NCBI RefSeq assembly: GCF_043290135.1
Contig: NC_134710.1
Location: 204,064,192 to 204,128,191, forward strand
DNA length: 64,000 nt
DNA from: Rhipicephalus microplus
Taxonomy: Eukaryota > Arthropoda > Arachnida > Ixodida > Ixodidae
Direction: 5' to 3'
Shown: positions 56,181-64,000 of the stretch, piece after piece
How positions within the stretch are numbered: the first letter of the stretch is position 1
Layout: each line of letters begins with the position of its first letter
Program-made: the position numbers and the translations under genes
Notes under the pieces: model-generated
Told to the model about the DNA's origin: nothing
The model's database searches: none
The model's input: the letters and a program-made list of their open reading frames with translations, nothing else

Positions 56181-57214
56181 TCAAGATGTTTTTGAAGCCC
56201 ACATACGCTTACTTTCAAAGTTTGTTGCATATATTTGATTTACCACACTCGTTATAAACATACTGTTTTTAAGTTCCGTTAGTGTTATACCTGGAATGAA
56301 ATTATTATTCACAGTGCAGCAGAGGGCACAAAAGTAACTTTAAAAAGTGTGGTTTTTAAACATTTTTATGTACTAAATCCAAACACAGTACAGTGAATCT
56401 CATAATTTGTGGAGATCAATTTCATGTGAAACATTTAATGGCAAGCTGTCTTGGCTGCATTTTTTTACTCCTTGAGTCAATTCTTACTCAGCTGATATAT
56501 ATTTTTGTTTAAAATTAGGAGCTGTCAGCATATCAAGGGCTTACCAGATATGACAATCGTATTGATGCCTCAAAAATAGCTGATGGTACAGCATTATGCC
56601 TGCACTCACATCTATGCTTTTAAGAGCAAAGACTTCAGGTTTATCAAAATCAAGTGCATGCCACGGTGCCATGATGCGTATATCATAATTTCTGCTAGGT
56701 AAAACAGCACTTTATTTTAGCTTGTTAAGTCATATATGAGTACATATTTATTGTTCATCACACTGTTTTAAACAAGTATAACCAACATTGCAAACACACT
56801 CGACATTGCTTCAATACGATGCCTGATTATTCTTTTCTGGAAAATTTACAACCACTAGTGTGGCTATGTACACCTCCTGGAATTCTAAGGTTCAAATAAA
56901 GCCGAAACTGATATTTGCTGTATCTTTTCATTGAAATTTTTTATTTGTTGTGAAGCTGCTATTATTCGGAACAGATTTACTGTTTGACTGTCTCCTTAAT
57001 GCTTACTCAGAGATTTGTAAAGTGCTTTCTTGCTGTTTTTTAGTTAACATAGGCAATGAATCACACGTGGGTCATACCCACATCCCACAGACAGTAGTGT
57101 GCAGGTATGCACACACTTGACTGATAAAAAGGTTTGACATCATGTTAGGCAAGCATGTCATGGGGTTACGACGCAGCAGTTACAATGTCATACTCACTAT
57201 TTTTTCTCTTCCAG
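56181..57214. other. Unassigned AT-rich DNA ending in a splice acceptor
   Basis: No repeat is recognised. A poly-A-signal-like 'tcaaataaagccg' lies near 56892. The stretch ends in the pyrimidine-rich 'ttttttctcttccag', a good splice acceptor. Confidence 0.4.
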
Positions 57215-57423
57215 GTGCTGCTTCTGTTGTTTTTGGGCAGCTGTTGCTTCTCATGCCAGCGCCACTATGACTGTTCATGGCACAAGCAATTTGGGACCTA
57301 ATGTTGCAGAAATTTGTCTCACCGCATCACCAGCAAATCATCAAGCGCCATCACTTTTGCTGCATCCTCCACTGCCAATTTCAGATGGTTCAGCGTTCAG
57401 TCCAGCAGCATGGAACTCTGACA
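57215..57423 (+). other. Candidate internal exon
   Basis: It lies between a strong acceptor (ttttttctcttccag) and a possible donor (gacag/gtgatg). In the second frame the whole stretch is open and reads like protein: SHASATMTVHGTSNLGPNVA, then EICLTASPANHQAPSLLLHP, then PLPISDGSAFSPAAWNSD. It is Ser/Pro/Ala rich, and no domain is recognised. The donor is weak. It may instead be the last exon of a non-coding transcript. Compared with the AT-rich flanks, the GC content is clearly higher. Confidence 0.3.
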
Positions 57424-58601
57424 GGTGATGAAGCAGCTCATAAGCACACCCATATCTTTGTTGCATGAGTCTATAGCACTACATTCAAGATTTCATGCTC
57501 ATTGTAAATGTTATTCCACTTTAGTGACTGTGAAACAAACCTGTACCATGTAGATGATGTTTACTTTGTTGTAATTATGCAGTTTGAAATTTGCGTTCCA
57601 CGTCGCACATTCAAAACATAGCCTTCGAAAGGTGAACTTCAAGACCCGCAGTTGTAATTTCTGCATTGAATATGACACTGGCAACCTCGAGCCGTAGTGA
57701 GTGCAAACGTTTAGTGCTGGCAACGTGGCAAGAGTATTGTAAACATTGCTGGCTCATTGTTACTGTGTTTGACAGCATACCAAATCAGTCAGCTAGAGGA
57801 CAAAAGTTGGAAACAGCACTCACTAGGGCATCCAAACTTCTGTTTGTAATTCTATATTACTTCAGTGGAATGAGTGGTGGTGCCATGAAGGAGTTTGTAT
57901 AAAAAGTCAGCAACTATACCTTGATTTTGAGAGTGCATGCTTAAGCCACTTTTCAACTAGCAAGATCAGACTCATATTTGCCAACTTGTATAACAATTAA
58001 GAAGTTTAATCTGTGATGAGTAGCACCTTTCCTGTTGCAAGGCAATGTCTTTAGCTGGAAGTTCGTAACACCGTTTTCAAATATAAGTGCGGCTTTTGTA
58101 AGTCTTTTCATGTGACACTAGACTTGCTGGCCTTTTTGACTGTATATATTTGTTACTTGACATGAGCTCTGAGGTTGATGCATTGTTTCCATATTTTTCT
58201 GCTGCTCTTGATAGGGTTTCTCGCTACATATTTTACGAACATCGCAAAACATTCCTCTGAATGTGCTCACTTGGGCTGAAGACTTTCTTTTTGCAAACCT
58301 CCATTTACATCTGTTAATAATGACAACTTTTCTTCTGCTTATGTGACATCTGCTGTATTGCAATGAAGTGTGTTCAGTGAAGTTTGTTCCCTCCCCCCCC
58401 CCCCGGATTTGCACGTTGTGGGTTGTTCTACTGAGCATGAGTAAATTAGAAAGTCATTTTCAAGGCCATCAACATGTGCCCCCCCCCCCCCTCGAAAAAA
58501 CATTTCTGGCTATGGAGCAGTCTCTTTATGAGCTCGTTATTTCTTTTCGCTCATTCTTCATCGTTTGTTTTTACCTTGCACTGTCTGCATACGTATGAAA
58601 T
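57424..58601. other. Unassigned DNA with two poly-C runs
   Basis: Runs of about 13 C at 58391-58404 and about 12 C at 58480-58491. No gene or repeat is recognised. Confidence 0.4.
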
Positions 58602-59308
58602 ACAGGCTGTTTCAAGGAATGTGTCCAATATTCTTTAAAAAGTGGAGAAAGGAGCTACTTGCGTGCTAGTTGCGGTATTGCCTTTCCTGTGACAAAAGGA
58701 ATCTTCATATAGGCACAAAGAATATTTGTGGCAGTAAATATAGCTATTAAGACAATGACTTTTTTTATCAGTGGTAGTAGCTGGTCGAGTCAAATGGGCA
58801 AATTCAAGGCCTTTTTACGAAAAGTCTATAGCCACTTTAAAATTTTGGAAAAAGCAGCCACAGGAAATCACCGTGGAGTGATGCAATCTGCCTAATTCAC
58901 TTCTTCACCTAATATTCTCCCCCAGTGGAAGAGAAACAGTGTCGCAATGGAGGGCATTGTCGAAGTGAATGGTAGATGCACTATTTGGTGCATCGGTTTT
59001 GGTTTCGCCAGCTAAATTTAGCAGAATTCATCTCTCTGCGGTGATAACCAGTGGCCGCTTTTTCTAAATTTTAAACTGGCTATGGAACATTTTTAGGAAG
59101 GGGTTCAATTTGCTCATTCGATCTGACCGGCTATTACCACTGGTTAAGTGGATAATTGTGTTAATTTTTATTTTTATGCTGCCGTAAATAATGTTTGTTT
59201 CTATCTGAACATGCCTTCTGCCACAGGAAGGCAACGCCGCATGTTGCACTCGAATGCCCCTTTTCTCTAATTTTTAAAAATAATTGACACATTTCTTGAA
59301 TGATCTGT
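58602..59308. mobile_element. Foldback element, complete copy (707 bp)
   Basis: The left terminus acaggctgtttcaaggaatg and the right terminus (complement ACAGATCATTCAAGAAATG) are inverted repeats. Inward, 'gtggtagtagctggtcgagt' pairs with the complement of 'gatctgaccggctattacca'. 'gggcaaattcaaggcc' pairs with 'ggggttcaatttgctc', and 'aaaattttggaaaaagcagc' with 'ggccgctttttctaaatttt'. The central loop is about 160 bases. It is homologous in order to 38477-39271. There is no coding frame. Target duplications are not clear. Confidence 0.75.
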
Positions 59309-62300
59309 TGATGTTATCTCTAATGAGTCATTCCATGCCAAATCATTCAACGTTTTTCCCACCATCAGGAATATGGCAGATAAAACTTCCACATATTTCT
59401 CGAAGTGCGAAGCTTGTCCTGGTCATTTATTTTTGTTGCCAAAAGTTTTCCTCTCTCTTTATGAGAGCCTAATTTGGCGCAAAGTAAGGTAAATGGTGTC
59501 AAACAACAATTTTTTTGAAGTTTTTGGAATGATTTCGATAAAAGACATTTATGGCAATGCAATGAAGTTATCTAGCTTCAAAATAATGACTTAATTATGT
59601 ATATCAATTCTTTGAGGGCTTTTCAAAGCCTTCAAAACAATATTGAATGAAGTTGCCACATATGAGATTTTTTCCAGGAACATGGTAAGTTCCAAGAACA
59701 CAAAAAAAATATGCTCTGGTGGCCTTCAAACATGCTACAAATTAAAAATGATTTAGGTACTGATGGTATAGCAGATACTCTCAAAAAATTGTGTCACTTT
59801 GGGAAAATCTCGGTATTCAGCATCAAAAACTTGCCCTGGTGGTCGGACTATATATAAGCACAAAATTTCATTTCAGAGCTCTATGAACGAGCTAAATATA
59901 AGTGGAATCACTAGAGGGTGTTATTTTTAATTTTGCAAACTATATTTTTAAAATGTGTATCTGCACCAGCTATTTGCCTACGTAACTCGAGCGACATGAC
60001 ACACTCGCAAGGGCAATCTTCTGCAGAACCCCACTGACCGGGAATACAGAGAGCGAATTTGCTGCTCTCTACAGAGTAACTGAAATGAGAATAGGGTTAT
60101 CATCTGCATTCCATTGCCAACGGTGGGGTGATGCAAAGACTGGGTTCAGTGTGGTGACTTATAGGTGAGCCATGCAGCTTTATAGATATAAAGTCAGACA
60201 TCCTGCTTTTCTCTGGAGTTCTGCAAATGCAGTAAGTGTGTTTTATACACCTAATAAAAATATTTAGTCATATTCAGTACATATGTTTTATAGCTTGCTA
60301 GTAGCATTGATGCATTACACTGATAAACGCTATCGTAAAACAACCGTTTCTCATTTTTCTGGCTGTCAGGATAGCACCTTGCGCACCGAGGCCCAAAGCC
60401 TGTCATATGAATACAGAAGCGAAAAAAAAATAATTCATTTAGAATTGGTAGCCAAGGTCTTGTTTATGCTGTGCGTAAGGGATTATTGTGTTCTGTATAC
60501 TTTTTCACGGTTTGATGGCTCATCTGGGAGTCATCACCAGTGGCGTAGCCAGGAAGGCAGGTGGAGCTGCTTAACTCCCCCCCCCCCCTGCAGCACAGTC
60601 CAGCTATTTTTTCTCCTAAAGCCGTGGATTGTCCTTCTACTGTGACCAGTTTGCGACCACGTAGTTTATCGATGACTCAGCAGAAGGCGCTAGTGTGAGT
60701 AACAAACTGACAGACGGATTTCCGGTTACTGATAAAACCCTCTGAAGCTTCACCCCACACATCATCATTCACTTCGTAGATATGCTATGATTTTCTTAGT
60801 TCTGCATGTGCATACCTACATGCACACATCCAAACACACAAGAATGTACATAAAGCCTGACCGAGGTCGCCTTCCCCTCACACATTACCCCCACGCAAAA
60901 AATATCTTTTTGCTGCGCTACTGGTCTCCACACAATAGCGACAATAATTGTAGCACACCTCTGTTGGCAATGGAATGCAGATGATAGCCCCATTCCAATT
61001 TCAATTGCTCCGCATCAAGCTTGCTGTGTGTACCCCAGGTCTGTGGAAAACTGATGAAGATTTTCCTTGCGAGTGCTTCGTGCCGCTTGAGTTAAGTAGG
61101 GGTAAAGCAGGAGGAGAGCCATACTTTAAAAAAAATACTTCTCGAGTTCAAAAAATATTACCCTTTAGTGACTTCACTTATATTGAGGTAGTAAATAGAG
61201 CTTCAAAATAAATGTTGTGCATGTTTTTGACCGATTACCAAGGCAAGCTTTTTCATGCTGAATACGGAGCTTTACCCCAAAAAAGTGAAATTCACAATTT
61301 TCGGACTATCTGCTAAACTTCAGTGTGTAAATTATTCTTAATTTGTAGCATGTCAAGAAAATCACCAGCACATATTTTATTTGTATCCTTGGAATTTGCT
61401 ATGTTACTAGAAAAAACCCAAACCTGGCAACATTATTCATTATCACTCGGGGGAAAAGCTCTCGAAGAATTGATATACAAAAGTAAGTGATCATTTTTAG
61501 CTGGATCACTTCATTTACCTGCTGGAAATGCCAATAATTGAGCACATTTAAACATTTGAAAACAATTGTTGTTTGACAACTTTTAGCTCAGTCGCCGTCA
61601 TAATACAGAGTCTCATAACTAGGGAGCAAAACTTTTTGGCTACAAAATTAAATGACTAGGATGAGTTTCGGACTTTGAGAAACTTGAAATTTTTTTCCGC
61701 CATATTTGTAATGGTCAAAAAAAGAAACGCTGGGTGATCTTGCATGGCATAACCAGAATCGTTGCATTGTTTAATACATGGATTTACTCATTTGCTCTTT
61801 TTGCCTCTACTAACATCGTCAGCCAATATTTCGGTGTGTTTATGAAGTTGTTTGTGCTTTAAGCCATTTAATTTTGTTTGATATGTATTAATTCTATTCT
61901 GTGTGATCATTTATTTTTGTCCTGCAAGCCAGTGCATCTAACAAGGCCAATTAGGAGTCTTGATAAGAGAAAATTAATTGTCTTCGCACTGTTTTTCCTC
62001 TATACTCGCCTGGTGTGGTTGTGCTGACAAAATGTTTTTCCTCTTTTTTAGTAAAAGAAGTATGCACAATACTGTTACACTAGGAAAACAACACAGGTTC
62101 TTTGGGTATCTGGAAGTTATGACGTTCCTTTTTTGTATTTTCAATTCCAGATACACAGCCACCAATATAAAATAAATTTTCGACAATGTTTCTTCACCCA
62201 ATTTATAGCATGTTTGTGCTGTATTTCATTTTAATATCATGGGAAAATAAAATTCCATTTCAGTGAAGAGGAAACTTATCCTTGTTGGTTTTCAAACATC

Positions 62301-62738
62301 TGAATTCACTTCGTAAATTCTTTAACATGTGCAGGTGCAATCAAAAGTTCTCAGGTGATGCTGCCACAGGATTAGCTGGAATAGTGGCCAGAAAAATTTT
62401 AAATGACTTTGTACTTGCAAAAAAAAATCTGCTGATTACGAAGGCCTTGTGTTGAATCTAACAGAAACACGTTTGTTATTTAAGGACATGTGGCAATAGT
62501 ATTATGAATAATGTTTGAGAAATGGACCTACAAAGCAGGTGTTGTTCCGTAGCAGCCATTACTTTATTTCTTCATTGCAGAGATTTCTGCGTAAGATGAA
62601 TGGGCTGTACGTTATGTGTGTTCTACGTGATCTCTGGTGTACTATTTTATTTGCGGAAGTGGTTGGAACCATGTTACCTATGACCTTTAACGTAATCAAG
62701 GTAAAATATTTTTTTTGCAGTGTGGCCTGTAGCCAAGT
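59309..62738. other. Unassigned AT-rich DNA
   Basis: About 3.4 kb without a recognised repeat, apart from 'ccagtggcgtagccaggaag' with a poly-C run (60538-60588), a phrase seen at transposon ends in many animals. Several poly-A-signal-like AATAAA sites exist. No coding exon can be supported. Confidence 0.35.
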
Positions 62739-62879
62739 TTTTGTTGACACGCATCTCATGATTATCATGTTGCACCAGTCACATACCCTTTTCATTCAAT
62801 AACGTCCGGTAAACGCAAATTTGGTATATGCAAAGCTAGCAAAACGGCTGTGAACGCATCATAAGTGTGGTGTAAATTA
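62739..62879. repeat. Solitary unit of the 145-bp tandem family
   Basis: The phrases 'tgttgacacgcatctcatga', 'ttatcatgtt', 'caaatttggtatatgcaaag' and 'ctagcaaaacggctgtgaac' match the unit order in the array at 51612-52735. It stops at the left end of the Bel/Pao LTR. Confidence 0.8.
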
Positions 62880-63057
62880 TGTGGCCAACTAAACAGCCGA
62901 TACAGACTTAAAAGCTCAAACCGTCGTTTATTAGCGTCCGCATGAGCTCAGAACGTAAAAAAAAAAACTCTCTTCGTCTTCTTCGAACGAGCGTACAAGG
63001 TCACGGGCCTGGAGTTTTTTGTCTTCTTCTCATGTGACGAGCGCGGAAAACTCAACA
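62880..63057 (-). repeat. Bel/Pao LTR (3' LTR, about 178 bp)
   Basis: On the element strand it starts TGTTGAGTTTTCCGCGCTCG, just after GACCGGGAA (a short purine tract), and ends ...GTTGGCCACA, so TG...CA ends are present. An AATAAA signal (complement of 62931-62936) lies inside. The boundaries are inferred from these ends and from the break in the satellite unit. Confidence 0.65.
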
Positions 63058-63064
63058 TTCCCGG

Positions 63065-64000
63065 TCGCGCAGTAGTGTCACGTCTGTAATTCTAACGGGT
63101 ACAGCCTTTGTATTGCCCTCGTAGTCAGAAGGGCGTCTTGTCGTTCTGTATTGCACGAGCGAATGAGACCATCGTCTCTTTCGTAGACTTTGATTACCCT
63201 TGCGAGTTGCCACGTTTTACATGGAAGGTTTTCAGCAAGTAGAAGTACAACATCGCCTTCCTTAAATTTCTTCGCATGCCCTCAGTCGCAGAACTGCGGT
63301 GATCTTAGTTGGAGCAAGTACTCTTTGGTCCATCGCTTGCAAAAGTTTTCTCTCAAGCGCCTTCTGTACTGAAGTCTCCGGATGGCCCCTTTGGGCTTCG
63401 AAAGCTCCGTTCCATCGATGCTGCGTAGTGGTGTCACCGAGAATCTTCTGTCATTAAAAGATAAGCCAGTTGAAAAATGCATGGTCGGCCATCTTGGGAT
63501 TCAATAAATGTGAAAGGTCTTGAATTCCCGATGGCTTCAACTTCCATAATCACCGTCATAAGTTCTTCTAAATTGAGGCAGGCTCTTCAGAGAATCTTGC
63601 GAAGTTGTCTTCACAGTTCTTACTAGCCGCTTCCATCATCCAACCCCCCAAGGAGCGTTGGACACAATAAACTTTCATTTTATGCCTTTACCGGCCAGTG
63701 TCTCACGATATTATCTTTTACCGACGTGCTGCAAAGCTTTCGCAAGCCCTCGGACGTTTTCCCAAATGCCTTCGCATTATCTTAACGAATGACTTGGGGA
63801 AGTTCCCTTTTGGCACAAAAGCGACGTAATTTAGGACCATAAAGAATGCCTCAGAAATCATGCTGGACACAAGTTCTAGGTGGATCGCTCTTGAAGTTGC
63901 GCACGTCATGGACCGATGTAGTTTTTCGTCTCTCCTAACGGTGTTTTCACAAAGAGAGGTCTCACAAAATCTACTCCAACCACTTCAAGTGCATCCATTG
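63065..64000 (-). pseudogene. pol: Decayed Bel/Pao pol: integrase and C-terminal domain
   Basis: Read from the window end downwards with frame changes: ALEVVGVDF (integrase start, about 63990), then MTCATSRAIHLELVSSM and EAFFMVL (core, about 63909), a broken SFVKIM, WEAASKNCEDNFARF (about 63630), then SVTPLRSIDG (about 63430), RRLRENFCKRWTKEYLLQLR (about 63340), and KKFKEGDVVLLLAENLPCKT with QLARVIKVYERDDGLIR and TTRAIQRLYPLEL (about 63270-63090). The order integrase core, RWxxEYLxxLR and the basic C-terminal domain is that of Bel/Pao retrotransposons. At least three frameshifts and several stops are present. The element continues beyond the window. Confidence 0.85.

Noticed and set aside
60538..60590. 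Named DNA transposon end
   Set aside because: The phrase 'ccagtggcgtagccagg' plus poly-C is suggestive, but no partner end was found, so I do not call an element.

Overview
The window looks like repeat-rich nuclear DNA of an ixodid (hard) tick, most likely a metastriate such as Rhipicephalus. The main reason is a tRNA-headed SINE present in about ten copies. Its 3' half carries the phrase 'tgtggggtttaacg ... accaccatat' and matches what I remember of the tick SINE family Ruka. The Gypsy, Bel/Pao, Penelope-like and LINE fragments also look tick-like. No database was searched, so the taxon is inferred. I see no intact host protein gene, rRNA, true tRNA gene or CRISPR array.

Layout. 0-10.5 kb: one SINE, the first copy of an unnamed ~660-bp dispersed repeat (1290-1951), a decayed Gypsy gag-protease relic (about 2600-3510), a 199-bp tandem duplication, two further SINEs and long unassigned DNA. 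10.5-16.5 kb: the main element, a Ty3/Gypsy LTR retrotransposon on the minus strand (10989-16492) with gag, protease, reverse transcriptase, RNase H and integrase. Its pol is interrupted by one TAG and several key residues are changed. Its 3' LTR lies inside another dispersed repeat that has a tRNA-like core. 16.5-23.4 kb: a 107-codon orphan ORF, a LINE tail, long TA arrays around a near-perfect 159-bp palindrome with hammerhead-ribozyme-like boxes, a Penelope-type GIY-YIG nuclease fragment, a second SINE family, a decayed Gypsy integrase and a GATA array. 23.4-36 kb: mostly unassigned DNA with two more copies of the 660-bp repeat, a 28-kb inverted pair and more SINEs.

36-44 kb: a broken THAP zinc-finger fragment abuts a 5'-truncated Gypsy pol on the plus strand. 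The 3' LTR of that Gypsy copy ends inside a long-inverted-repeat (foldback) element, and a complete sister copy lies at 58.6-59.3 kb. Another foldback element and two LINE 3' tails follow. 44-53 kb: unassigned DNA, a 1.38-kb element with terminal inverted repeats and TTA target duplications, and an eight-unit ~145-bp tandem array. 53-62.7 kb: lower repeat density. A possible first exon (about 53.26 kb) and a possible internal exon (57215-57423) could belong to a plus-strand host transcript, with SINEs in the presumed intron. 62.7-64 kb: a lone copy of the 145-bp unit abuts the LTR of a decayed Bel/Pao element on the minus strand.

The parts do not form a pathway. The window records successive insertions: Gypsy into a tRNA-cored repeat, Gypsy into a foldback element next to a THAP fragment, and Bel/Pao next to a satellite unit. 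The most unusual items are the palindrome with hammerhead-like boxes, the 660-bp repeat family with palindromic termini, the tRNA-cored dispersed repeat, and the foldback and satellite families.
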